Shown here: piece after piece, positions 1 to 6,678 of the stretch | Layout of the letters: every line of letters begins with the position of its first letter | Position numbering within the stretch: the stretch's first letter is position 1 | Assembly (NCBI GenBank): GCA_035701825.1 | Contig: DASSRK010000092.1 | Span: 1 to 10,292 of the forward strand | Length of the DNA: 10,292 bases | Source: CADEED01 sp035701825 | GTDB lineage: Bacteria > Pseudomonadota > Gammaproteobacteria > Steroidobacterales > Steroidobacteraceae | Direction of reading: 5' to 3' | The notes under the pieces: generated by a model | The model's database searches: none | What the model saw: the letters and a program-made list of their open reading frames with translations, nothing else | Told to the model about the DNA's origin: nothing | Position numbers and translations under genes: made by a program

Positions 1-648
1 CACGTCTACGAAACCGGCATCACCGCGATCCCGATCGTCTCGCTGATCGCCTTCCTGATCACGCTGATCATCGCCTACATCATGGCGCAGCTCAGCCGCG
101 AGTACGGCGCCGAGGTGTACGTGGTCGACGGCATCACGCCGCTGGTGCTGCGCGAGCTCGGCGTGCTGCTCACCGCCATTATTGTCGCCGGCCGCTCAGG
201 CAGCGCCTTCGCCGCCGAAATCGGCGTGATGAAGCTCAACGAGGAGGTGGACGCGCTGCACGCCATCGGCGTCGATCCGCATGAGGTGCTGGTACTGCCG
301 CGGCTCATCGGCCTGGTGATCGCGCTGCCGCTGCTCACGGTGATAGCCGACGGCATCGGGCTGCTGAGTGGCGCGTTGCTGTGCCACTGGCTCATCGACA
401 TGCCCCTGCCGCTGTACTTCGATCGCGTGCAGGACGCGATCGCGCCGACCACCTTCTGGGTGGGTGTCTGGAAAGCGCCGGTGCTGGCCATGATGATCGC
501 GCTCACCGGCACCTATCGCGGGCTGCAGGTGCGCGACTCCTCGCGCGAGCTCGGCCGGCTCACCACCGTGGCCGTGGTGCAGTCGATCTTCCTGGTGCTG
601 CTGGCGGACGCGGTGTTCGCGGTCGTGTTCTACCAACTGGACATCTGA
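1..648 (+). CDS. MlaE-family lipid ABC transporter permease (5' partial)
   Basis: Membrane permease subunit of an MCE-type ABC transporter that moves phospholipids or similar hydrophobic molecules across or out of the inner membrane. The reading frame is open from base 1, so the N-terminus lies upstream; 215 residues are visible. Family hallmarks seen in the fragment are RELG (51-54), AGRSGSAFAAEIG (63-75), the charged EEVDALHAIGVDP segment (81-93) expected to contact the ATPase, and LVLPRL (97-102). Several long hydrophobic stretches fit membrane helices. Canonical MlaE is about 260 residues, and related permeases with an N-terminal STAS domain are longer; the cut end does not allow a choice. 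It is the first visible gene of a four-gene operon, with the ATPase start 7 nt after its stop. An internal ATG at 82 lies inside the conserved domain and is not the start. Family assignment is very secure; the substrate is unknown. Confidence 0.93.
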   Translation, partial: HVYETGITAIPIVSLIAFLITLIIAYIMAQLSREYGAEVYVVDGITPLVLRELGVLLTAIIVAGRSGSAFAAEIGVMKLNEEVDALHAIGVDPHEVLVLPRLIGLVIALPLLTVIADGIGLLSGALLCHWLIDMPLPLYFDRVQDAIAPTTFWVGVWKAPVLAMMIALTGTYRGLQVRDSSRELGRLTTVAVVQSIFLVLLADAVFAVVFYQLDI

Positions 649-655
649 GGGGCGC

Positions 656-1432
656 ATGGCAGACGCGCTGGTGGAAGTCAGGGGGCTGGTCAACCGCTTC
701 GGCGCGCAGATCGTGCACGACGGGCTCGACATGACGGTCCTGGAGGGCGAGGTCTTCGGCATCGTCGGCGGGTCGGGCTCCGGCAAATCCGTGCTGCTGA
801 GATCCATCCTCGGCCTGCAACGCCCGCAGGCGGGGGAAGTGCGGCTCATGGGCCGCTCGCTCAAAGGGCTCAGCGACGAGGAGCTGCGCGCCATGAAGGC
901 GAACTACGGCGTGACCTTCCAGCAGGGTGCGTTGTTCTCCTCGCTGACCGTGCTGCAGAACGTGCAGCTGCCGATGCTCGAGCACCAGCGGCTCTCCGCG
1001 CACGCCCTCGAGGAACTGGCAATGCTCAAGGTGCGGCTGGTGGGCCTGCCCGACGAGGCCGCGCAGAAATTCCCGGCGCAGCTGTCCGGCGGCATGATCA
1101 AGCGCGCCGCGCTGGCGCGCGCCCTGGCGCTCGACCCGCCGCTGCTGATGCTCGACGAGCCCACCGCGGGCCTGGACCCGATCAGCGCCGCGGCCTTCGA
1201 CGAGCTGCTCATGGACCTGCGCCAGCAGCTAGGCCTGACCGTCATCATGATCACGCATGATCTCGACACCATCTTCAGAACCTGCAATCGTGTCGGGGTG
1301 ATCATCGACCGCAAGATGACCAGCGACACGCTGGAAGGCATCACGCGCAATCCGCACCCGTGGATCCAGGCGTATTTCCATGGCGAGCGCGCGCTGCGCT
1401 TCGGCCAGGCCGGGGACGCGCATGGAGCGTGA
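656..1432 (+). CDS. MlaF-type ABC transporter ATP-binding protein
   Basis: Cytoplasmic ATPase that powers the MlaE-type permease encoded just upstream. The 258 residues hold a complete nucleotide-binding domain: Walker A GGSGSGKS (38-45), Q-loop TFQQGALFSSLTV (87-99), signature LSGGMIKR (143-150), Walker B LLMLDEPT (163-170) with catalytic Glu168, D-loop AGLDP (171-175) and the switch His201 in ITHD. The QQGALFSSLTV stretch and the SGGM signature (rather than SGGQ) are typical of MlaF/Ttg2A/Mkl ATPases of MCE systems. Length is close to E. coli MlaF (269 aa). The ATG at 656 follows the permease stop by 7 nt and has GAGGGG at 647-652, so it is probably translationally coupled. Its 3' end overlaps the next gene by 11 nt. 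All catalytic residues are present, so it should be active. Confidence 0.95.
   Translation: MADALVEVRGLVNRFGAQIVHDGLDMTVLEGEVFGIVGGSGSGKSVLLRSILGLQRPQAGEVRLMGRSLKGLSDEELRAMKANYGVTFQQGALFSSLTVLQNVQLPMLEHQRLSAHALEELAMLKVRLVGLPDEAAQKFPAQLSGGMIKRAALARALALDPPLLMLDEPTAGLDPISAAAFDELLMDLRQQLGLTVIMITHDLDTIFRTCNRVGVIIDRKMTSDTLEGITRNPHPWIQAYFHGERALRFGQAGDAHGA
1412..1416 (+). promoter_or_regulatory. Shine-Dalgarno-like GGGGA for the MCE protein
   Basis: GGGGA lies 5 nt before the ATG at 1422, inside the end of the ATPase gene. It supports 1422 over the in-frame ATG at 1380 as the start. The match is partial, so the support is moderate. Confidence 0.45.
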
Positions 1433-2357
1433 AGCTAACTACACCGCGGTGGGCGCGTTCGTGCTGCTGATCGTCACCATGGCGGCCCTGTTCGTCTACT
1501 GGTACGCGGGCAACAGCGACGCGCGCGACTACACGCGCTACGAGATCTATTTCGAGGGCAGCGTGTCGGGCCTGAACCGCGGCAGCACGGTGCGCTACCT
1601 CGGCGTGGAAGTCGGGCGGGTGGTGGCCATCCGCATCGACAAGCGCGCCGCGGACCGCGTGCAGGTCATCGCCGACATCGATTCGCAGGCGCCGATCTCG
1701 AAGGACACGCTGGCCTCGCTGTCGCTGCAGGGCGTGACCGGCCTGCTGTACATCGACCTGCTGGCGCAAGCGGATTCCAAGCACCGCATGGAGCCGGTGC
1801 CGAGCGAGCAATACCCCGTCATCGACTCGGTGCGCTCCAACTTCGACATCTTCCTGGCCAGCCTGCCGGACCTGGTCGGGCGCGCCGCCGAGGTGGCCGA
1901 TCGCGCCGCCCGCGTGCTGTCCGACGACAACATCCGCGCCTTCAACAACACCATGCGCAGCATCGAGCAGGGCGCGTCGACGCTGCCGCAGACCCTGCGC
2001 GACGCCCAGCACGTGGTGGCCGAGCTCAAGGCCGCGATGCAGGACGTGCGCGTCGCGGCCTCCGGTGCGCGCACCCTGATGGAAACCTCGGGGCCGAACC
2101 TCGCGACCGCCTCCGAGCGGCTGCGCAGGATTTCCGAGAACCTCGCGAACACCACCTCGCACCTCGACCAGCTCATGGCCGAGCATCGCGAGGACCTCGG
2201 GCTGTTCATGCGCGACAGCCTGCCCGAGATGGAGCGCCTGGTGCGCGACAGCCGCCAGGCGGCGCAGGAGTTCCGCGAGCTGTCGCGCAGCCTCAAGGCC
2301 GATCCCTCTCAACTGCTGTACGAGCCGAGCTACCGCGGCGTGGAGATTCCCCGATGA
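1422..2357 (+). CDS. MlaD/MCE-domain protein with long helical C-terminal tail
   Basis: Periplasmic substrate-binding subunit of the MCE transporter, anchored in the inner membrane. The predicted 311 residues have a short cytoplasmic N-terminus, one membrane helix (about 9-28), a single MCE domain (about 38-115, with YLGVEVGRV at 59-67 and GVTGLLYIDL at 104-113), then about 180 residues rich in Ala, Arg, Glu and Leu that look helical or coiled-coil, ending in DPSQLLYEPSYRGVEIPR. E. coli MlaD is only 183 aa; a long helical tail is instead seen in single-MCE proteins such as mycobacterial Mce subunits and plant TGD2, where MCE rings are hexameric. The frame is also open back to an ATG at 1380, but the start at 1422 is preferred because the membrane helix follows at once, a GGGGA motif (1412-1416) lies 5 nt upstream, and the overlap with the ATPase falls to 11 nt. 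Its stop overlaps the lipoprotein start as ATGA. Confidence 0.93.
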   Translation: MEREANYTAVGAFVLLIVTMAALFVYWYAGNSDARDYTRYEIYFEGSVSGLNRGSTVRYLGVEVGRVVAIRIDKRAADRVQVIADIDSQAPISKDTLASLSLQGVTGLLYIDLLAQADSKHRMEPVPSEQYPVIDSVRSNFDIFLASLPDLVGRAAEVADRAARVLSDDNIRAFNNTMRSIEQGASTLPQTLRDAQHVVAELKAAMQDVRVAASGARTLMETSGPNLATASERLRRISENLANTTSHLDQLMAEHREDLGLFMRDSLPEMERLVRDSRQAAQEFRELSRSLKADPSQLLYEPSYRGVEIPR

Positions 2358-2983
2358 CCCTGCGCGCCCTGGCGCTGATCTGCGGCGTTTCCATGCTGGC
2401 GGGCTGCGGCAGCTTCTTCGAGAGCTCGCAGCCGGCGCCGCAGGCCTATGTATTGCGCCTGCCGCCGCGCGCGGCGCCCGCCGACACCGCCGCGCGCGGC
2501 AGCGTGCGCGTGCAACGACCGGAGGCAGGTCCCGGCCTCGATTCCGATCGCATCGCGGTGCTGCGCAGCGACCGGCGCTTCGACTTCTACTCCGCGACGC
2601 GCTGGGCCGCCGCGGCGCCGGACCTCGTGGAAAGCGCGATGGTCGAACGGCTGCGCGGCAGCGGCCTGTTCTCGGCCGTGTTCGACGACTCGGCCGCCTA
2701 TCCACCGACCTACAACCTGCGTTGCACGCTGGCCCGCTTCGAGGCCGACTACAGCGCCGGTGGCCGCGCGCCCGCCATCCAGGTGGTGCTCGATTGCAAT
2801 TTCGGCCGGCACCGCGACCGCACGCTGCTGGCCAATTTCACCGCGCGCGGCTCGACGGTGGCGGGCGACGACCGCACCGGCGCGGTGGTCGCGGCCTTCG
2901 AGAGCGCGACGCTCGCGGCGCTCGGCGAGATCGAGCAGGCCATCGCGGCCGCGCTCGCCACCGACCAGGCCGCGGCCAGGTAG
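2354..2983 (+). CDS. ABC-type transport auxiliary lipoprotein (PqiC/YmbA-like)
   Basis: Predicted outer-membrane lipoprotein partner of the MCE transporter. The 209-residue product starts with a short signal peptide and a textbook lipobox LAGC, with the acylated Cys at residue 18. Gly at +2 gives no inner-membrane retention signal, so Lol-dependent export to the outer membrane is expected. The mature part has the order typical of the ABC_trans_aux family: AYVLRLPP near the N-terminus, a basic strand (SVRVQRPEAGPGLDSDRIAV), the Trp-containing ATRWAAAAPDLVESAMVERL helix region, then a beta-rich half and an Ala-rich C-terminal helix. E. coli PqiC belongs to this family and works with the MCE protein PqiB; many MCE operons carry such a lipoprotein. 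The ATG overlaps the upstream stop by 4 nt (ATGA), so translation is coupled. It is the last gene of the operon, ending 10 nt from the convergent PLD gene. Confidence 0.85.
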   Translation: MTLRALALICGVSMLAGCGSFFESSQPAPQAYVLRLPPRAAPADTAARGSVRVQRPEAGPGLDSDRIAVLRSDRRFDFYSATRWAAAAPDLVESAMVERLRGSGLFSAVFDDSAAYPPTYNLRCTLARFEADYSAGGRAPAIQVVLDCNFGRHRDRTLLANFTARGSTVAGDDRTGAVVAAFESATLAALGEIEQAIAAALATDQAAAR

Positions 2984-2993
2984 TTAGCCAGCC

Positions 2994-4535
2994 TCAGAAG
3001 GTGCCGACGCCGCTGGCTTCCATGAGCCGGTACAGCCAGTAGGTGCCCTGCGCCGGGTCGGCGTAGGCATCGGAGCCCGCGGTGTACTCGAGGTCGGGCG
3101 GACCGTGGTTGGTCCACAGCATGTCGAACCAGGCATTCACGCTGGCCGCCAGGTCGGAGCCGGGCGGCAGGCTGACGCCGACATTGGCCTCGAGGTTGAA
3201 GTTGTCGAGGTTGCGGCGCGTGAGGTTGGCCGAACCGAGCGTGAACCAATACTCGTCCTGCGTGCGCAGCGCCACCAGCTTGGCGTGGAACTGCTCGCCG
3301 TGCGTGCGGAACCAACGCACCTTGATGGCGCCGTCGGAGGCCGCCACCAGTTCGCTCGCCACCGAACGGTTGGGGATGCCGTTCTTCTCGCGCCCGAACG
3401 CGTCCTTGTTGGGATCGAGGATCACGCGCACCGCCACGCCGCGCCTGGCCGCCGCGATCAGCGACGCGATCACGGTGCGGTCGGACAGGTAGAACATCGC
3501 GATGTCGATGCTGTCGCCGGCGCGCGTGCCGCCGACATTGCGCGTGATGGCGGCGCCGATCTGGCCCTCGGTCAGCACCTGTACGCGCGCGGCCTCGGCG
3601 GGATTGGCGAGCGCCGGCGTGGGCGCGGGTGGCGGCGGTTCCCAACCCGTGTGCCAGCCGGAATCGCGCGCCAGCGACAGCTCGCTCTCGAGCAAGGGAA
3701 CCAGCGCCGCGCCGGATATCTTCAGCGCGACGTTGGAGTGCAGGCTGCTCGCGTCGTGCGGGTTGGCCGAGGTGACGATCCCGGTGATGCCGCCGCGGCC
3801 GTCGTCCGCGATCAGCACCTTGCGGTGGTCGGCCTTGAAGTTGAGCAGCCGCGCCCAGGCGCCGAAGCTCACCTGCTCGGGGCCGGAATCGAGGGGATTG
3901 CCGAGCCAGGGGTCACCCTTGCCGTCGCCCGCCCACCACTTCGTGGTCAGGCGCCACAGCGCGGAATACATGAAGTTCGAATCGCGCAGCGTGTCGAGGT
4001 CGACGCGCACCACGTCCACGCCCGCGTCGCGCAGCCGGGCGAGGTCGGCCGACGGCAGGCTGCCGTAGAGGTCGTTGATCGGGTCGACGATCAGCAGCAC
4101 GGTAAGTCCCGGTAGCGCGCGCTTGCGCACCAGCAGCGCATCGCGCAGCTCTGCCGACAGCGCGCGATGCGGGGCGGTGTCGGTGGCTGCGCCGCGCTGC
4201 GCGTTGAACAGGAAGAAGTCGAGCACGATGTATTGGCGCGCCTCGGCCACCGTGCGCAGCAACTCGTCGAAGATCTGCTGGTGAACGATCGGCGCGCCGA
4301 ACACGTCCGCGCCGGTCACGTCGGTGAGGAAGCGCAGCTGGTTGACCGGCGTTTCGATCACTTCGCCGCGCACGTTGGTGCCGGGCGGCATGGGTTTGTA
4401 GAGATTCCACAACGCGACCACGGCCCACAGCCCGAGCAAGCCCCAGGTACAGATCCGGCGGACAGGCAGTTTGCGCCGCTTCTCTTCCGGCGGCGGCGAA
4501 GGGTCGATCGGTGTGTAGTCAGGCGCCTCGGCCAT
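2994..4535 (-). CDS. Membrane-anchored phospholipase D / cardiolipin synthase-like protein
   Basis: PLD-superfamily protein of 513 residues, likely acting on phospholipid headgroups or a related phosphodiester at the inner membrane. After a Pro- and Lys/Arg-rich N-terminus there is one membrane helix (about 29-46), then two PLD halves. The first HKD motif is canonical, HRKVLIAD at 237-244, followed by GIVTSANPHD and SLHSN. The second, HAKLVALR at 417-424, keeps His417 and Lys419 but has Arg424 where Asp is usual; GSANLTRRNLDNFN follows at 434-447. The domain order resembles cardiolipin synthases and other bacterial PLDs. Single-helix anchoring and the linker (about 298-318, Pro/Ala-rich) do not tell which reaction occurs. 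The start overlaps the stop of the upstream ABC-F gene as TGATG, so the two are co-expressed, and a TAGAAT box 7 nt before the ATG may give it its own promoter. No Shine-Dalgarno is seen. Superfamily membership is secure; the substrate is not. Confidence 0.87.
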   Translation of the reverse strand: MAEAPDYTPIDPSPPPEEKRRKLPVRRICTWGLLGLWAVVALWNLYKPMPPGTNVRGEVIETPVNQLRFLTDVTGADVFGAPIVHQQIFDELLRTVAEARQYIVLDFFLFNAQRGAATDTAPHRALSAELRDALLVRKRALPGLTVLLIVDPINDLYGSLPSADLARLRDAGVDVVRVDLDTLRDSNFMYSALWRLTTKWWAGDGKGDPWLGNPLDSGPEQVSFGAWARLLNFKADHRKVLIADDGRGGITGIVTSANPHDASSLHSNVALKISGAALVPLLESELSLARDSGWHTGWEPPPPAPTPALANPAEAARVQVLTEGQIGAAITRNVGGTRAGDSIDIAMFYLSDRTVIASLIAAARRGVAVRVILDPNKDAFGREKNGIPNRSVASELVAASDGAIKVRWFRTHGEQFHAKLVALRTQDEYWFTLGSANLTRRNLDNFNLEANVGVSLPPGSDLAASVNAWFDMLWTNHGPPDLEYTAGSDAYADPAQGTYWLYRLMEASGVGTF

Positions 4536-6442
4536 CAGCCGGATTCTAACCGCTCGGATAGTTCGAGCCAGCGTGTCTCCAATTGCTCGACTTCGCGCAA
4601 CAGGGCGGCGTGGCGTTCGGTCACCTTGCGGGCGTGATCGGGATTGCGCCCATAGTCGAGTCCCGCGAGTTCGCTCTCCAGCTTCGAGCGTTCCTGTGCG
4701 AGCTTGCCCAGCGTCGTCTCGATGGACTTGATCTCCTGGCGCCGGGGCGCGTCTTCCCGGCGGGCGCCGGCATCCTTGCGACGCTGGTCGCGGCCGGGAC
4801 GCTCCCGCTCGGCGCCGGCGCGTGGCTTGGGAGCGGTGGGGGTGGCGGCCGAACCCGCGCGTTTCTCCAGCCAGCCGGCATAGTCCTCGAGGTCGCCGTC
4901 GAAGTCGCGCACCACGCCGTCGGCCACCAGCCAGAACTGGTCGCAGACGCTGCGCAACAGCCCTCGGTCGTGCGATACCACGATCACCGCGCCGGCGAAG
5001 TCCTGCAGGGCGGTGATCAACGAATGCCGCATCTCGAAATCGAGATGGTTGGTGGGCTCGTCGAGCAGCAGCAGGTTGGGACGCTCGGCCACCAGGATGG
5101 CGAGCGCCAGCCGCGCGCGCTCGCCGCCCGAGAAGTGCACCACGGGCTCGAACACGCGGTCACCCCGAAAGCCAAAGCCGCCCAGATGGTTGCGGCGGCG
5201 CTGCTCGTCCCATTGCGCGCGCACGCCCATCTGGTCGATGCGGTTGGTGAGCGCGATCAAGGCAGTATCGCGCGCGTCGAGGCGGTCGACCTCGAGCTGC
5301 GCGAAGTTGCCGACGATCAGGTCCGGCGAGGCCACGCGCTCGCCCTCGGACTGCGGCAGCGCGCCCGATATCAGCTTCATCAGCGTCGACTTGCCGGCCC
5401 CGTTGCGACCCAGGATGCCGATGCGTTCGCCGGGATTCACCGAGCGATTCACGCCCGCGACCACGATGCGCTCGCCGTAGCCCGCGGCCGCGCCGTCCAG
5501 CGTCACCAGCGGCTGCGGTAGTTTGTTCGCGGCGGCGAACTCCCACTCGAAGTTCTCGAGCTCCTGGTAGGTGGCGATGGTCTCGAGCTTGGCCAGCGCC
5601 TTGATGCGGCTCTGCACCTGGCGAGCCTTGCTGGCCTTGGCACGGAAGCGATCGATGAAGGAGTGCAGTCGCGCGACTTCGCGCTCCTGGCGCGCCGCCA
5701 TGGCGGCCGACTGCTGGATGCTGGCGGCGTGCTGGCGCTGGAAATCGGTGTAGTTGCCGGTCCAATGCGTCAGCTGGCCGTTTTCGATGTTGACGATGCG
5801 ACCGACGATGTCATCGAGGAACTCGCGATCGTGCGACACCAGCAGCAGCGTGCCCTGGAAGCGCTGCAGCCAGCCCTCGAGCCACAGCACGGCATCCAGG
5901 TCCAGGTGGTTGGTCGGCTCGTCGAGCATCAGCACGTCGGCGCGCGACATCAGCGCGCGCGCCATGTTGGCGCGCATCTGCAGTCCGCCCGACAGCACCT
6001 TGACCGGCCGCTCGATGTCCTCGGGCGCGAAGCCGAGACCGTCGGCGAGCTCGGCGGCACGCGCGGCCGAAGTCCAGCCGCCGGCCGCGTCGTAGTCGCC
6101 GAGCAGCTCGGCTTCCTTCATGCCGTCGTCGGCGGCGCGCGCCTTCTCGAGCGCCGCCTCGATCTGCATCAGCCGGCCGTCGCCGCCGCGCACGTATTCG
6201 AGCACCGTCGCCTCGGTGCGCGGCAGTTCCTGCGACACGGACACGAAATTGAGCTTGCCGGGCACGGAGTAGTCGCCGGCATCGGCGTGCAGCTCGCCGC
6301 GCAGCAGCGCGAGCAGGCTGGATTTGCCGGTCCCATTGCGTCCGACGATCCCGATCTTGTCGCCGCGGAAGATGGTCAGGTTGGCCTTGTCGATGAGGAC
6401 GGCGGCGCCGCGGCGCAGGCGCAGATCACGGAGTTCGAGCAT
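4535..6442 (-). CDS. yheS: ABC-F family ATPase, YheS-like
   Basis: Soluble tandem ABC ATPase of the ABC-F class, whose members bind the ribosomal E site and rescue or regulate stalled translation; it has no membrane domain. The first ATPase domain has Walker A GRNGTGKS (34-41), signature LSGGLQMRA (150-158), Walker B LMLDEPTNHLDLD (171-183) and SHDRE (203-207). The linker about 240-290 contains the RFRAKASKARQVQSRIK segment (265-281) typical of the P-site-tRNA-interaction motif. The second domain has GRNGAGKS (345-352), FSGGERARL (437-445), LLLLDEPTNHLD (457-468) and VSHDR (489-493). A charged C-terminal region (about 550-632) looks coiled-coil. The 635-residue length, the YHLGGFGF-like block (NHLGGFGF, 418-425) and the LEDY tail fit E. 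coli YheS (637 aa) better than Uup or EttA. The ATG at 6442 has no Shine-Dalgarno but a TAGAAT box 9 nt upstream. The stop overlaps the PLD start. Confidence 0.9.
   Translation of the reverse strand: MLELRDLRLRRGAAVLIDKANLTIFRGDKIGIVGRNGTGKSSLLALLRGELHADAGDYSVPGKLNFVSVSQELPRTEATVLEYVRGGDGRLMQIEAALEKARAADDGMKEAELLGDYDAAGGWTSAARAAELADGLGFAPEDIERPVKVLSGGLQMRANMARALMSRADVLMLDEPTNHLDLDAVLWLEGWLQRFQGTLLLVSHDREFLDDIVGRIVNIENGQLTHWTGNYTDFQRQHAASIQQSAAMAARQEREVARLHSFIDRFRAKASKARQVQSRIKALAKLETIATYQELENFEWEFAAANKLPQPLVTLDGAAAGYGERIVVAGVNRSVNPGERIGILGRNGAGKSTLMKLISGALPQSEGERVASPDLIVGNFAQLEVDRLDARDTALIALTNRIDQMGVRAQWDEQRRRNHLGGFGFRGDRVFEPVVHFSGGERARLALAILVAERPNLLLLDEPTNHLDFEMRHSLITALQDFAGAVIVVSHDRGLLRSVCDQFWLVADGVVRDFDGDLEDYAGWLEKRAGSAATPTAPKPRAGAERERPGRDQRRKDAGARREDAPRRQEIKSIETTLGKLAQERSKLESELAGLDYGRNPDHARKVTERHAALLREVEQLETRWLELSERLESG
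4543..4548 (-). promoter_or_regulatory. -10-like TAGAAT 7 nt before the PLD start
   Basis: Minus-strand TAGAAT matches the sigma-70 -10 consensus at 5 of 6 bases and lies 7 nt from the ATG of the PLD gene, inside the last codons of the ABC-F gene. The initiation point would fall at or next to the ATG, giving a leaderless or near-leaderless mRNA. The element uses a TTA leucine codon, which is uncommon in this GC-rich window. No good -35 is seen at 16-18 nt spacing. The same nonamer TAGAATCCG precedes the ABC-F gene. Confidence 0.35.
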
Positions 6443-6451
6443 GGGGGGCGG

Positions 6452-6457
6452 ATTCTA
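6452..6457 (-). promoter_or_regulatory. -10-like TAGAAT 9 nt before the ABC-F start
   Basis: Minus-strand TAGAAT matches 5 of 6 bases of the sigma-70 -10 box and is followed by CCGCCCCCC and then the ATG. The spacer is C-rich with no ribosome-binding site, and the expected transcription start would be 0-4 nt from the ATG. A -35 element is not obvious at the normal spacing; a TTCACC is present but about 23 nt away. Confidence 0.42.
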
Positions 6458-6567
6458 TGGGAGCGCGGCTGCTCGTGTGCGGTGAAAGTCGAACCTGCCC
6501 ACCACCCGCCAAGGAAGCGGCGGCATGCCTGCGTCCATCACTCCAGCGGCTGCCGCGTTCCGGGCCT

Positions 6568-6606
6568 GCACGCGCGTCGGGGTACATCCCCGGCCCGCAC
6601 GCGTGC
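6568..6606. other. Possible structured hairpin in the leader of the secreted-protein gene
   Basis: GCACGCG (6568-6574) can pair with CGCGTGC (6600-6606), enclosing a second perfect stem CGGGG (6578-6582) with CCCCG (6588-6592) and a TACAT loop. The outer right arm also contains the 10-bp palindrome GCACGCGTGC (6597-6606). It is not followed by a T-run, so it is not a standard terminator for either strand. In GC-rich DNA such pairing often arises by chance. Confidence 0.25.
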
Positions 6607-6667
6607 GCGAGGATCAACCCGGGCGGGTACGCCGCATCGTTCATCACACGGGCGCGATGGTTCGCGC

Positions 6668-6673
6668 GAGGAG
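6668..6673 (+). promoter_or_regulatory. Strong Shine-Dalgarno GAGGAG for the secreted protein
   Basis: GAGGAG lies 5 nt before the ATG at 6679. It is the best ribosome-binding site in the window and fixes the start at 6679 rather than the in-frame ATG at 6457, in agreement with the signal peptide that begins there. Confidence 0.75.
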
Positions 6674-6678
6674 TCCGC

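Larger units (their letters stand above)
6443..6678. other. Divergent intergenic region, no gene seen
   Basis: This 236-nt stretch lies between the divergent ABC-F and secreted-protein genes. Minus-strand TAGAAT is next to the ABC-F start. A possible two-part hairpin lies at 6568-6606 and the Shine-Dalgarno of the secreted protein at 6668-6673. The frame of the secreted protein is open through the region from an ATG at 6457, but the encoded peptide is Pro/Arg/Cys-rich and has no features of a protein domain, so I read it as untranslated. No convincing plus-strand promoter was found. Confidence 0.5.

Noticed and set aside
1380..1421. N-terminal extension of the MCE protein to an ATG at 1380
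   Set aside because: It would enlarge the overlap with the ATPase gene to 53 nt and has no clear ribosome-binding site, while 1422 fits the family's short N-terminus.
1341..2705. Minus-strand open frame of 454 codons antisense to the MCE protein and lipoprotein
   Set aside because: It is Arg/Ala-rich, low-complexity and without motifs; the plus strand encodes recognisable MCE and lipoprotein families in the same stretch.
2984..2993. Possible terminator between the convergent lipoprotein and PLD genes
   Set aside because: The gap is only 10 nt and I see no stem of useful length or T-run around it.
3105..4115. Plus-strand open frame of 336 codons antisense to the PLD gene
   Set aside because: It lacks domain features and a ribosome-binding site, and the opposite strand holds both HKD motifs.
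6457..6678. N-terminal extension of the secreted protein to an ATG at 6457
   Set aside because: The extension would bury the signal peptide. The ATG at 6679 has a strong GAGGAG 5 nt upstream.
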